In this document: positions 44,875 through 53,007 of the stretch, one piece after another | How positions within the stretch are numbered: the stretch's first letter is position 1 | How the letters are laid out: each line of letters begins with the position of its first letter | Assembly (NCBI RefSeq): GCF_048060095.1 | Contig: NZ_JBLUOA010000003.1 | Coordinates: 62,001 to 126,000, forward strand | DNA length: 64,000 nucleotides | Origin: JBLUOA01 sp048060095 | Lineage (GTDB): Bacteria > Pseudomonadota > Alphaproteobacteria > Rhodobacterales > Rhodobacteraceae | Reading direction: 5' to 3' | Made by a program: the position numbers and the translations under genes | Notes under the pieces: model-generated | Database searches by the model: none | The model's input: the letters and a program-made list of their open reading frames with translations, nothing else | Told to the model about the DNA's origin: nothing

Positions 44875-46245
44875 ATGTCCATACCCCAATCCGGCGGCGG
44901 CCCGATCGAGCGGCATGAGCAACTGGCAGAACTGCTGGCCAAGGGTTGCAAGCCCAAGGAAGACTGGCGGATCGGCACAGAGCATGAGAAATTCGGCTAT
45001 TGCAAGGATACGCTGAAACCGCTCCCCTATCGGGGGGAACGGTCGATTCTCGCGGTGCTTGAGGGTCTACGCGACCGTTATGATTGGTCCCCGGTTTTGG
45101 AAGGCGACAATCTGATCGGGCTTGAGAAGGCCGGAGCAAACGTCAGCCTTGAACCCGGCGGGCAGTTGGAGCTGTCAGGCGCCCCGCTTGAGACGATTCA
45201 CGAGACATGTGATGAGGTGAATACCCATCTCAAAGAAGTGAAATCCATCGCGGATGAGGTGGGTGTCGGCTTCATCGGTTTGGGGGCCGCGCCAACATGG
45301 ACCCACGACCAGATGGAGATGATGCCCAAGGGCCGCTACAAGCTGATGACGGACTATATGGGCCGTGTCGGAACCCACGGAACGCAGATGATGTATCGGA
45401 CTTGCACGGTGCAGGTGAACCTTGATTTCGCGTCCGAGGCCGACATGGTGCAAAAGCTGCGCGTGGCGCTGGCGTTGCAGCCTGTGGCGACGGCTTTGTT
45501 CGCGAATTCGCCGTTCTTTGAAGGCAAGCCGAACGGCCACAAAAGCTGGCGCAGCCGGGTCTGGCGGGGGCTTGATAATGACCGCACAGGAATGTTGCCC
45601 TTTGTGTTTGAAGACGGCTTTGGGTTTGAGCGTTGGGTGCAGTATGTCCTTGATGTGCCAATGTATTTTGTCTACCGCGACGGCAAGTATGTCGACGCGT
45701 TGGGTCAATCGTTCCGGGATTTCCTGCAAGGGAAACTGCCTGCCCTGCCGGGCGAAACGCCGACCCTTTCGGACTGGGCGGATCACCTGACGACGGTTTT
45801 CCCCGAGGCGCGGATCAAGCAGTTCATCGAGATGCGTGGTGCGGATGGCGGACCGTGGCGGCGGCTATGTGCGCTGCCGGCGTTCTGGGTCGGGTTGCTT
45901 TACGATCAGGGGGCGCTGGATGCGGCTTGGGATCTGGTCAAGGGCTGGGACGCCGAAACGCGCGAAGGGTTGCGGATTGCGGCCTCGGAAGACGCGCTTC
46001 AGGCAGAGGTCAACGGCTTGAAAATGCACGATATTGCGCGCGAAGCGGTGAATATCGCGGAGGCCGGATTGAAGGCGCGGGCGCGGCCCGGTGCGGGCGG
46101 GCTGGTGCCGGATGAAACGCATTTCCTCAACGCGCTGAAGGACAGTATCGAAAGCGGAAAGACCCCGGCGGATGAACTGCTTGAACAGTATCACGGGGAA
46201 TGGAGCGGCGATCTAAACCGGATTTTCCCCGAACACAGCTACTGA
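44875..46245 (+). CDS. gshA: Glutamate-cysteine ligase (plant/alphaproteobacterial type)
   Basis: First step of glutathione synthesis (ATP-dependent gamma-glutamylcysteine formation). 456 aa, matching the GCS2 family that includes plant chloroplast enzymes rather than E. coli GshA. Recognisable regions are RIGTEHEKFGY, SLEPGGQLELSGAPL, YMGRVGTHGTQMMYRTCTVQ, and IEMRGADGGPW. The ATG at 44875 follows AAGGAG at good spacing. A clear terminator ends the transcript. The plant-like enzyme is redox-regulated by cysteines; I did not assign such a pair here. Confidence 0.95.
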   Translation: MSIPQSGGGPIERHEQLAELLAKGCKPKEDWRIGTEHEKFGYCKDTLKPLPYRGERSILAVLEGLRDRYDWSPVLEGDNLIGLEKAGANVSLEPGGQLELSGAPLETIHETCDEVNTHLKEVKSIADEVGVGFIGLGAAPTWTHDQMEMMPKGRYKLMTDYMGRVGTHGTQMMYRTCTVQVNLDFASEADMVQKLRVALALQPVATALFANSPFFEGKPNGHKSWRSRVWRGLDNDRTGMLPFVFEDGFGFERWVQYVLDVPMYFVYRDGKYVDALGQSFRDFLQGKLPALPGETPTLSDWADHLTTVFPEARIKQFIEMRGADGGPWRRLCALPAFWVGLLYDQGALDAAWDLVKGWDAETREGLRIAASEDALQAEVNGLKMHDIAREAVNIAEAGLKARARPGAGGLVPDETHFLNALKDSIESGKTPADELLEQYHGEWSGDLNRIFPEHSY

Positions 46246-46265
46246 GTTTGTGCGCATCACGGAAA

Positions 46266-46302
46266 AGCCCCGGCCGGATGGCCGGGGCTCTCTGTTTTTT
46301 TT
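46266..46302 (+). terminator. Rho-independent terminator after gshA
   Basis: AGCCCCGGCC (46266-46275) pairs perfectly with GGCCGGGGCT (46280-46289) over a GGAT loop, and an eight-T run follows (46295-46302). It lies 20 nt after the gshA stop. Confidence 0.9.
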
Positions 46303-46313
46303 GATCGCGCTTG

Positions 46314-46685
46314 TCAGGCGGGCTTGCCTTCGGCCAGATCAGAGATCGGGGCGGCCGGTTTTGGGTCCGGGTTGATGGCCTTATAAACAACCTCGCGCAA
46401 CATCGCGGCGGCTTGGGTAAAGCCGAGGCCCAGCACCATCATCGCGCCGCCAATGGCGAGGAACAGCACGGAATAGCTGTTGTCCATTGCAAACAGCAGG
46501 CCCGCCGCGATGAAGGTCACAAGCGCGCTCGCGATCATCGCAAAGCCAGTGAGGATGGTCATCGCCGCGACCTTTGCGGCGCGTTCGGCCTGCGGACAAT
46601 CCCCGATCGCGCTGCCGAGTTTCCAGATCACATGGCAAAGCATGGCAAGCGCTGCGAAGCTGATGGCGAAATAGATGATAAGCAT
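46314..46685 (-). CDS. Small multi-pass membrane protein, unknown
   Basis: 123 aa with three hydrophobic helices (about 1-22, 38-66 and 70-92) and a polar C-terminal tail (INPDPKPAAPISDLAEGKPA). No family is recognised. It is the last gene of a three-gene minus-strand unit headed by a GbsR/MarR regulator and starts 13 nt after the next membrane gene ends. Its upstream site GGAAAG is a plausible ribosome-binding sequence. Confidence 0.65.
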   Translation of the reverse strand: MLIIYFAISFAALAMLCHVIWKLGSAIGDCPQAERAAKVAAMTILTGFAMIASALVTFIAAGLLFAMDNSYSVLFLAIGGAMMVLGLGFTQAAAMLREVVYKAINPDPKPAAPISDLAEGKPA

Positions 46686-46698
46686 GGTGTTTTCCTTT

Positions 46699-47103
46699 CT
46701 AGTGAATGGGTTGGGAGAAGATCTCGCGCCGGAATCTGCGGTAGAGCAATGCGAATGCCACGGCCCACAGCGGAGCGAAGATGGAGCCGAAGATTGCGAA
46801 GATGGGAACGGCGTCTCCGGCTGTTGTGAAAAGAACTGAAACGGGCCAGCTGACGAGTAGATTTACAACGAAGGCGAGTAGGGCAAGGCGTCCGGCGCGG
46901 GGTTCTGCGTGGGTCAGGGTCAGAAACAAGATCGGCCCCCCGATGAGCAGGAATTGTAGACCCCCGAACGGGATGGCAAACACCGAAATTAGAAAAATCG
47001 GGCTGGCAATCACACCGACGATCAACGGGGCCAGAACCAACGCGGCAAAGAATGCAACCGGGTCGATCAGAAACTTCGGCGGGGATATGATATTTACAGT
47101 CAT
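46699..47103 (-). CDS. Membrane protein, unknown (target of adjacent GbsR/MarR regulator)
   Basis: 134 aa with four hydrophobic segments (about 15-35, 36-60, 70-95 and 100-125) and a basic C-terminal tail (YRRFRREIFSQ). No family is recognised. The start codon sits inside the second copy of the regulator-type operator (47102-47121), and GGAG lies 9 nt before the ATG within that same element. It is the middle gene of the regulator-membrane-membrane unit. Confidence 0.65.
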   Translation of the reverse strand: MTVNIISPPKFLIDPVAFFAALVLAPLIVGVIASPIFLISVFAIPFGGLQFLLIGGPILFLTLTHAEPRAGRLALLAFVVNLLVSWPVSVLFTTAGDAVPIFAIFGSIFAPLWAVAFALLYRRFRREIFSQPIH

Positions 47104-47121
47104 TTCTGTATACTCCGAAAT
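47102..47121. promoter_or_regulatory. Second, imperfect copy of the GbsR/MarR operator
   Basis: ATTTCTGTATACTCCGAAAT shares the first 11 and last 5 bases of the 20-bp palindrome at 47690. It overlaps the ribosome site and start codon of the membrane gene at 47103. Confidence 0.5.
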
Positions 47122-47136
47122 AATTGGCCAAAATTT

Positions 47137-47673
47137 TTAGCCTTGGGATTTGCCCCCTGGGATGAGCTTTGCGACACGGCCACCGAGCTTCAGCAATGCC
47201 TTTTGCACCGGGCGGGACAGGCGAGAAACATCGCCATACCAGCGGTCAAACTCGGCCATCACGTCGGTCGTTTCCTTCAACCGCGCGCGGATGCTTTCAG
47301 GGGTGCCGTCGGATTTTGCCTCTTCCAGCACCTCTTGCATGGCGGTCAGGGTTGGAACGTATTCGCGTTCGCGGCGCCCTTCGACGACGGTGTTGACGAG
47401 GTCGTACATGTCCCGGATCGAATGGAAATGATCGCGCCGGTCGCCAAGCTTGCGCGAAGCTTTGACCAGCTTCCAACCCTGCAATTCCTTGAGGCCGGTC
47501 GAGACGTTGGAGCGGGCAAGGTTCAGGGTTTCGCAAATCTCCTCTGCAGTCATTGGATCGGGCGAGATATGCAGCAGCGCGTGGATTTGCGCGACGGACC
47601 GGTTCACGCCCCACTTCGCGCCCATCTCCCCCCAGTGGAGGATAAAGTTCTGCATGGCGGGTGTGAGGTTCAT
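47137..47673 (-). CDS. GbsR/MarR family transcriptional regulator
   Basis: 178 aa. A winged helix-turn-helix (about 20-90, MTAEEICETLNLARSNVSTGLKEL in two parts) is followed by a helical dimerisation region; the segment KLGDRRDHFHSIRDMY forms the wing. The layout matches GbsR-type MarR regulators, some of which control compatible-solute or membrane genes. It is probably autoregulated: a perfect 20-bp palindrome overlaps the -10 of its own promoter, and a second copy precedes the downstream membrane gene. The inducing signal is unknown. Confidence 0.88.
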   Translation of the reverse strand: MNLTPAMQNFILHWGEMGAKWGVNRSVAQIHALLHISPDPMTAEEICETLNLARSNVSTGLKELQGWKLVKASRKLGDRRDHFHSIRDMYDLVNTVVEGRREREYVPTLTAMQEVLEEAKSDGTPESIRARLKETTDVMAEFDRWYGDVSRLSRPVQKALLKLGGRVAKLIPGGKSQG

Positions 47674-47689
47674 GTCTGAGTCTCTATTA

Positions 47690-47709
47690 ATTTCTGTATA
47701 GACAGAAAT
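47690..47709. promoter_or_regulatory. Perfect 20-bp palindromic operator of the GbsR/MarR regulator
   Basis: ATTTCTGT-ATAG-ACAGAAAT has 8-bp perfect arms. It overlaps the -10 hexamer of the promoter reading toward the regulator, so binding would block polymerase. Confidence 0.7.
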
Positions 47710-47732
47710 AACAGAACATCACGACATGTCAA
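47705..47732 (-). promoter_or_regulatory. Promoter of the GbsR/MarR unit
   Basis: On the minus strand TTGACA (complement of 47727-47732), a 16-nt spacer and TATTTC (complement of 47705-47710) precede the regulator start by about 32 nt. The -35 is a perfect consensus; the -10 overlaps the palindrome. Confidence 0.55.
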
Positions 47733-47757
47733 GCTATGATCGCGAGGAAGGGTTGGC

Positions 47758-48621
47758 TCAGGACTTATCCGCGCCCAGCACACGGCTTTGGTAAAGCGCC
47801 TTGACCTCGCGTTTGCGTGCGGCGCGGGTGGCGGCATCGTCCACGACTTCCGGCTGATCGAGGATCGCGTAGGCTGCGAACGGGTTGTGGGCCTGTTTCG
47901 CGGAGTCGCCCGTCCGGCTTGGGTTGCTAACCTGAACCGGCTGACCAAAGGCGTTTTCCTTGTCCTGTGAGGGCAGCAGCATGAAACTGATAAACAACCC
48001 CATCGCGATAAATGGGCCGAAGACCAGAATGCTCATCACAACCAGCATCGGAGTGTTCTGCGCCGGATTTTCCGCGATCACATCGGCGATCCGGCCAAGG
48101 AAAAAGCTCGTCTCGGGCATCTGCACATCCGGCAGGTTCGGCATACTCGCGCCCTCCGCACTGGCGGCGAGCAGGAACAGCACATCCCAGATGTTTTCCC
48201 AATACCCGGCGGTCAGCACGGCGGCAAAGGCAGCGCCCGCGCCAAACGGGCTGCCCGGCGTTGTCAGCATGGCAGAGCCAAGACCGAGGAGGAGTGAGAT
48301 AGTCAGGAAGAACGCGGTGAACGGCAGAAACGCCCATTTCGCCCGGCGCCCGGAATCGTGCAGACGGCGCACCGTCAGCGCATAGCGCGGGATCGCGGTC
48401 AGGGTGAACAGGAAGAACGAACCGTAGTTGAATGGGTTCAGCGACGGAATTTCGCGGGCGAGCAGGCTGGCCCAGATCGAGTTGAGGTCGATCGCAAGGA
48501 ATATCAGCATGGCTATCCAGATTGGCGGGATGATCCACCAATACTCGGCGCGTGTCGCACGGCTCCAGACATTCACGGGTTTGAAGATGAAGTTTTCAAG
48601 CGCTGTTGCTGGTCCGGTCAT
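47758..48621 (-). CDS. DUF805 domain membrane protein
   Basis: 287 aa. The DUF805 hallmarks are RATRAEYWW near the N terminus and RRLHDSGRRAKW after the second helix pair. About five or six membrane segments are followed by a hydrophilic C-terminal tail (about 225-287) ending KREVKALYQSRVLGADKS. The common short DUF805 protein is about 120 aa, so this one carries extra helices and a long tail. I chose the ATG complementary to 48619-48621, preceded by GAGGGG; an upstream ATG adds 8 residues. Function unknown. Confidence 0.8.
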   Translation of the reverse strand: MTGPATALENFIFKPVNVWSRATRAEYWWIIPPIWIAMLIFLAIDLNSIWASLLAREIPSLNPFNYGSFFLFTLTAIPRYALTVRRLHDSGRRAKWAFLPFTAFFLTISLLLGLGSAMLTTPGSPFGAGAAFAAVLTAGYWENIWDVLFLLAASAEGASMPNLPDVQMPETSFFLGRIADVIAENPAQNTPMLVVMSILVFGPFIAMGLFISFMLLPSQDKENAFGQPVQVSNPSRTGDSAKQAHNPFAAYAILDQPEVVDDAATRAARKREVKALYQSRVLGADKS

Positions 48622-48725
48622 GTGCCCCTCCGTCCGTTTTTCCAACGGCTAGCGCGGGATTTTGGCGCAAATACGGCGGGTTGAGGACAAAGAAGGGGAA
48701 GCGCGCAGAACGGGAGTAGGCCGGG

Positions 48726-49331
48726 CTATTTCTGCCCGATTTTCGGTTCTTTCCCGGTTTTCAGGCGCATGATGTTCGGCCAGTGTTTCCAGTAGATCAG
48801 GGCGGTCAGGATCGTGGTCAGCACGATGCCATCCCAATGCCCGAACAGCAGCATCCAAAGGGTCGAGGTTGCCGCCGCCATCAGCGCCGCAAGCGACGAA
48901 TAGCGCAAGGCAACGGCGGCAGCGAGCCACGTCAGGCACGCCGACACCCCGACGGAAAAAGTCAACGCCAGCAACAGGCCAAGGAAGGTCGCGACCCCCT
49001 TGCCGCCGTTAAAGCCCAACCAGACCGGGAACAGATGGCCAAGGAAGGCGCACAAGCCCGCAAGCTGTGCCGCGTCCTCGCCCAGCCATGCGCGGGCGAT
49101 CAGCACGGCGACCGCGCCTTTGCCCGCGTCGAACAGCAGGGTCAGCGCCGCCGCTGCTTTGTTCCCGGTGCGCAGCACGTTGGTCGCGCCGATATTGCCG
49201 GAGCCGATCTCTCTCAGGTTACCCAGCCCCATCAGCCGCGCCACGATGATCCCGAACGGGACGGAGCCGAGCAGGTAGCCGAGCAGCCCCGCGATGGCGA
49301 GCATATTGGTTGATGTGACGATCTCGGGCAT
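48726..49331 (-). CDS. plsY: Glycerol-3-phosphate acyltransferase PlsY
   Basis: Membrane enzyme that transfers acyl groups from acyl-phosphate to glycerol-3-phosphate, the first step of phospholipid synthesis. 201 aa, five helices. Conserved motifs: GSVPFG, GSGNIGATNVLRTGN and GFNGGKGVATFLG. The start codon overlaps the pyrC-like stop, so it is the distal gene of the pyrB-unknown-pyrC-plsY chain. Confidence 0.95.
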   Translation of the reverse strand: MPEIVTSTNMLAIAGLLGYLLGSVPFGIIVARLMGLGNLREIGSGNIGATNVLRTGNKAAAALTLLFDAGKGAVAVLIARAWLGEDAAQLAGLCAFLGHLFPVWLGFNGGKGVATFLGLLLALTFSVGVSACLTWLAAAVALRYSSLAALMAAATSTLWMLLFGHWDGIVLTTILTALIYWKHWPNIMRLKTGKEPKIGQK

Positions 49332-50602
49332 CAGACGCCTCCGTAAACCTCGGCCCCGGCGACAAAGGTTTTCAGCACTTTGCCCTGCATTCGCTGCCCG
49401 TCAAAGGGGGTATTTTTCGATTTCGACCGGAGCGTGAAGCGGTCAAGGACAAACGGCGCGTCGGGGTCGAACAGGACGAGGTCGGCGGGGGCACCGAGCG
49501 CCAGACGGCCCGAGGGCAGGCCAAGCCGTTTCGCCGGGTTCAGCGACAGCGCGCGCCAGAGGGTCGGCAGGTCAATCATCTCCGCGTGGACAAGGCGCAG
49601 CGCGGCGGGCAGCAGGGTTTCGAGGGCGACGGCGCCCGATGCGGCTTCTTCAAACGGCAGGCGCTTGGACTCCTCGTCCTGCGGGGTGTGCATTGAGGAG
49701 ATCACGTCGATCAGGCCCGCAGCCACGGCCTCGACCATCGCGATACGGTCGTCTTCGCTGCGGAGCGGGGGTTTCACTTTGAAGAAGGTGCGGTAGTCGC
49801 CCACGTCAAATTCGTTCAGCGTCAGGTGGTGGATCGACACCCCGGCGGTGACGTCCAGCCCCGCCTCCTTCGCGCGGCTCAGCGCGGGAAGGGCGGCGGC
49901 GGTCGACAGGCAATCGGCGTGGTATCGGGCGCCGGTAGCTTCGACCAGCGCAAGGTCGCGTTCCAGCCCCATGCGTTCAGCCACGGGTGACACAGCAGGC
50001 AGCCCGCGCAAGCTCGCGAATTTGCCCGAGGTCACAGCGGAGCCACCTGTCAGGCCCGGTTCCTGCGGATGTGCGATCACCAACACACCAAGGCCTGCCG
50101 CGTAGGTCAGCGCGCGGGAAAACACTTTGGTGTTTTCGATCACCCGGTCGCAATCGGTAAACGCGACGGCGCCCGCGTCCGACAGGAAGCCGATTTCGAC
50201 CATTTCGCGCCCGTCGCGCGCTTTGGTCAGCGCGGCCATCGGCAACACGTTGACGGGCGCGGCCTCCCGCGCGCGGCGGGTGACGAATTCCAGCGCTTCG
50301 GGTGTGTCGAGCGCCGGGGTCGTGTCGGGCCGCGTCACCATGGTCGTGACCCCGCCCGCCGCCGCAGCGCCCCCGGCGGTGCGGAAGGATTCCTTATGGC
50401 GCTCGCCCGGCTCCCCAATCTTCACGCCGATATCGACGATTCCGGGGGCGAGGCAGTGGCCGCCGCAATCGACACCGCCCGAAGGCGCGTCCCCGTGGCC
50501 GATTTCCGCGATCACACCGCCTTCGATGCGGAGCCAGCCGAGCGTGTCGGTGCCGGAGTCCGGGTCGATCAGGCGGGTGTTGGTGAGGCAGAGCGCGTCC
50601 AT
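49331..50602 (-). CDS. pyrC: Dihydroorotase-like protein, probably non-catalytic (PyrC' type)
   Basis: 423 codons of class I dihydroorotase fold (LAPGIVD, PEALEF, VSIHHLTL, SGAVALETLLP). Key metal and catalytic residues are gone: the HxH of the first strand is G59-V-K61, HxxH-S in the third motif reads HADCLS (second His is C231), and the TDHAPH loop reads SMHTPQ with the catalytic Asp replaced by M304. This is the pattern of the inactive PyrC' that scaffolds aspartate carbamoyltransferase in Pseudomonas. pyrB lies in the same operon, which fits. An active dihydroorotase should be encoded elsewhere. Start at MDALCLTN. Confidence 0.88.
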   Translation of the reverse strand: MDALCLTNTRLIDPDSGTDTLGWLRIEGGVIAEIGHGDAPSGGVDCGGHCLAPGIVDIGVKIGEPGERHKESFRTAGGAAAAGGVTTMVTRPDTTPALDTPEALEFVTRRAREAAPVNVLPMAALTKARDGREMVEIGFLSDAGAVAFTDCDRVIENTKVFSRALTYAAGLGVLVIAHPQEPGLTGGSAVTSGKFASLRGLPAVSPVAERMGLERDLALVEATGARYHADCLSTAAALPALSRAKEAGLDVTAGVSIHHLTLNEFDVGDYRTFFKVKPPLRSEDDRIAMVEAVAAGLIDVISSMHTPQDEESKRLPFEEAASGAVALETLLPAALRLVHAEMIDLPTLWRALSLNPAKRLGLPSGRLALGAPADLVLFDPDAPFVLDRFTLRSKSKNTPFDGQRMQGKVLKTFVAGAEVYGGV

Positions 50603-50603
50603 C

Positions 50604-51170
50604 CTAGAACACCAAGAGCCAGGCAGCGATGGCGAGCACAAGCAGGAAAGCAGCGACGAGCAATTTCGAGATCAGGCCGCTCTTTTCAGGTGGGGGGGGT
50701 GTCTTTCCGGGTGTGCCTGTGAGGATGCCCTTCGCAGATTCTGAACGTAGCGGTTCTGTCGGCATCGACATTGGTTCCTGTTTGTAGACTCCCAGAAAAT
50801 TCAACGGCGGTTTCGGGTTGAGGCGAACCTCTCTCTCGTCGAAGGCTTCGGACAACACCAGAAGGATGTGCCCCTTGAGCGCATCGAGTTTTTCGGCATC
50901 CGGGGCCACCTCTTTTTCGGCCATGCCGTTCGCGTCGGTCAGGTAACGGGAAAGACCATATTCTTTTATGTCGGAAGCGTTGAAGAGTTCGATGAAGTCA
51001 TGGTCGAGGAACGGGACGCCAAGCGCGTCCTTTAACGGCCAGTTGGTCATGTCGCCGTCCTCGTTGTAACTCTCGCGATTGAATGCGGGAATTTCATCTT
51101 CCGGCAGGTCGACGGAAAAGACCCAGATGCGCCGATGATGACCGGGTGGTGAGTGTAACGGATCGCTCAT
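50604..51170 (-). CDS. Tail-anchored protein of unknown function between pyrB and pyrC
   Basis: 188 aa from MSDPLHSPPG (ATG complementary to 51168-51170, overlapping the pyrB stop by 4 nt). The soluble part (about 10-120, with RIWVFSVDLPEDEIPAF and FLDHDFIELFNASDI) is acidic; a Pro-rich linker (TPGKTPPPPEKSG) leads to a single C-terminal membrane helix (about 168-188). No family is recognised. Tight coupling on both sides with pyrB and the pyrC-like gene suggests co-expression; membrane tethering of a partner is possible but unproven. Confidence 0.7.
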   Translation of the reverse strand: MSDPLHSPPGHHRRIWVFSVDLPEDEIPAFNRESYNEDGDMTNWPLKDALGVPFLDHDFIELFNASDIKEYGLSRYLTDANGMAEKEVAPDAEKLDALKGHILLVLSEAFDEREVRLNPKPPLNFLGVYKQEPMSMPTEPLRSESAKGILTGTPGKTPPPPEKSGLISKLLVAAFLLVLAIAAWLLVF

Positions 51171-52120
51171 ACGAGGTTTCCTTCTTCTTTGGTCGCTCGC
51201 AAATTCCGCGCCAGCAAATCCATACACGCCATCCTCACCGCGACGCCCATCTCCACCTGCTCCTGAATGACACTCCTGTTGATGTCGTCGGCGAGGGTTC
51301 CGTCGATCTCCACCCCCCGGTTCATCGGGCCGGGGTGCATGACGATGGCGTCTTCTTTGGCGTATCCCAACTTTTCGGCGTCGAGCCCATAGCGGTGGTA
51401 GTATTCACGCTCGGACGGGATGAAGCCGCCGTCCATACGTTCACGCTGCAGGCGCAGCATCATCACGACGTCAACGTCGCGCAGACCCTCGCGCATGTCG
51501 TGAAAGACCTCGACGCCAAGGTCGGCGACTCCGGCGGGCATCAGGGTCGGCGGACCGACAAGGCGGACGCGGTTTTCCATCTTGCCGAGCAGGATCAGGT
51601 TTGACCGGGCGACGCGTGAATGGGCGATGTCGCCGCAGATCGCGATGGACAGGCGGTGCAGCCGTCCCTTGGCGCGACGGATCGTCAGCGCGTCAAGCAG
51701 CGCCTGCGTCGGGTGTTCGTGCCGTCCGTCGCCCGCGTTCAGCACCGCGCAGTTGACCTTTTCCGCCAGCAGGTTGACCGCGCCGGAATGGGGGTGCCGC
51801 ACGACTAGGATATCGGGGTGCATCGCGTTTAGGGTCAGGGCCGTGTCGATGAGCGTCTCGCCCTTTTTCACGGAACTTGCCTGCATCGCCATGTTCATCA
51901 CGTCGGCGCCAAGGCGTTTCCCGGCAAGCTCAAAACTCGCCTGCGTTCGGGTGGAGTTTTCAAAGAACATGTTAACCTGGGTCAGCCCCTCAAGCGCGTT
52001 GGCGTGCTTGTCCGGGCGGCGGTTCAGATCAACATAGGTGTCGGACAGGTTGAGGATCGTCTCGATCTCTTCAGGGCGCAGGTATTCGATGCCCAGAAGG
52101 TGACGCGCGTTGAAAGTCAT
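51167..52120 (-). CDS. pyrB: Aspartate carbamoyltransferase catalytic subunit
   Basis: Commits carbamoyl phosphate and aspartate to pyrimidine synthesis. 317 aa, normal length. The carbamoyl-phosphate motif FFENSTRTQASFE and the HPTQALLD loop are intact, and the aspartate domain contains LRLQRERMDGG and VMHPGPMNRG. I use MTFNARHLLG (52120); a longer open frame upstream has no family similarity. No pyrI is present. With the degenerate PyrC-like protein downstream, a PyrB-PyrC' dodecamer as in Pseudomonas is likely. Confidence 0.95.
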   Translation of the reverse strand: MTFNARHLLGIEYLRPEEIETILNLSDTYVDLNRRPDKHANALEGLTQVNMFFENSTRTQASFELAGKRLGADVMNMAMQASSVKKGETLIDTALTLNAMHPDILVVRHPHSGAVNLLAEKVNCAVLNAGDGRHEHPTQALLDALTIRRAKGRLHRLSIAICGDIAHSRVARSNLILLGKMENRVRLVGPPTLMPAGVADLGVEVFHDMREGLRDVDVVMMLRLQRERMDGGFIPSEREYYHRYGLDAEKLGYAKEDAIVMHPGPMNRGVEIDGTLADDINRSVIQEQVEMGVAVRMACMDLLARNLRATKEEGNLV

Positions 52121-52224
52121 GTGCACTCCGACCTGATTTGTCCGCTTATAGGGGGCGATACCGCGATGGGGCAAGGGGGCGATCGGGCATTTACCTTCGC
52201 CGGGCGCGGGCGTAGCTTTGCGGA

Positions 52225-53007
52225 ATGGAGCAAGAGCAAGATTTTCATGCATTGAAGGCAATGCTCGACTGGCAGATTGAGCTGGGCGCGACCGAGGCGA
52301 TCGGCGACGCTCCGGTCAACCGCTATGAGGTGCCCGAGGTCGCGGCGAAGCCCGTGGTGGCCGAACCGGCTGTCGAGGCTCCGACGGTGGCTGAGGTGGT
52401 CGATCCGGTTGCTTTGGCCGAAGCAGCGGCATCGGGCGCGGCGGACATTGAGCAGTTGCAGGCGGCGCTTGCGGCCTATGATCTGTGCGAATTGAAACGC
52501 GGCGCGCGAAGCTGTGTGTTTTCCGACGGCCCGCCCGCCGCACGCGTGATGATCATTGGCGAAGCACCGGGCCGCGACGAGGACCGCGAGGGGAAGCCCT
52601 TTGTCGGACGGGCGGGGCAATTGCTCGACAAGATGTTTGCCGCCATCGACATGGCGCGGGATGCGGAGGATGCGGCGCAGGCGATCTACATCACCAATAT
52701 CCTACCGTGGCGGCCACCGCAGAACCGCAACCCATCGGGCGATGAAATCGCGATGTTCCGCCCGTTTATCGAACGGCATATCGCGCTGGCCGATCCCGAT
52801 GTGCTAGTGCTGATGGGCGGAATTTCCTGTGTAGCCATGACCGGGCAGAAGGGGATCACCCGGATGCGTGGCAAATGGACCGAAGTGCTTGGCCGCCCCG
52901 CGCTGCCGATGTTCCACCCGGCCTATCTGTTGCGCACCCCCGAAGCCAAACGCGAGGCGTGGCACGATCTGCTGATGCTTCAGGCGAAGCTGCGGGAGGG
53001 GGGATGA
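52225..53007 (+). CDS. Uracil-DNA glycosylase, family 4 type
   Basis: Removes uracil from DNA to start base-excision repair. 260 aa. A low-complexity Ala/Val/Glu-rich N-terminal extension (about 20-80) precedes the glycosylase core with GEAPGRDEDREGKPFVGRAG (motif 1) and MFHPAYLLR (motif 3). The first cluster cysteine is in DLCELKRGARSCVF, where the usual CxxC pair is not obvious, so the [4Fe-4S] ligation may differ from thermophile enzymes. Divergent from pyrB; the stop overlaps the next start (ATGA). Confidence 0.88.
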   Translation: MEQEQDFHALKAMLDWQIELGATEAIGDAPVNRYEVPEVAAKPVVAEPAVEAPTVAEVVDPVALAEAAASGAADIEQLQAALAAYDLCELKRGARSCVFSDGPPAARVMIIGEAPGRDEDREGKPFVGRAGQLLDKMFAAIDMARDAEDAAQAIYITNILPWRPPQNRNPSGDEIAMFRPFIERHIALADPDVLVLMGGISCVAMTGQKGITRMRGKWTEVLGRPALPMFHPAYLLRTPEAKREAWHDLLMLQAKLREGG

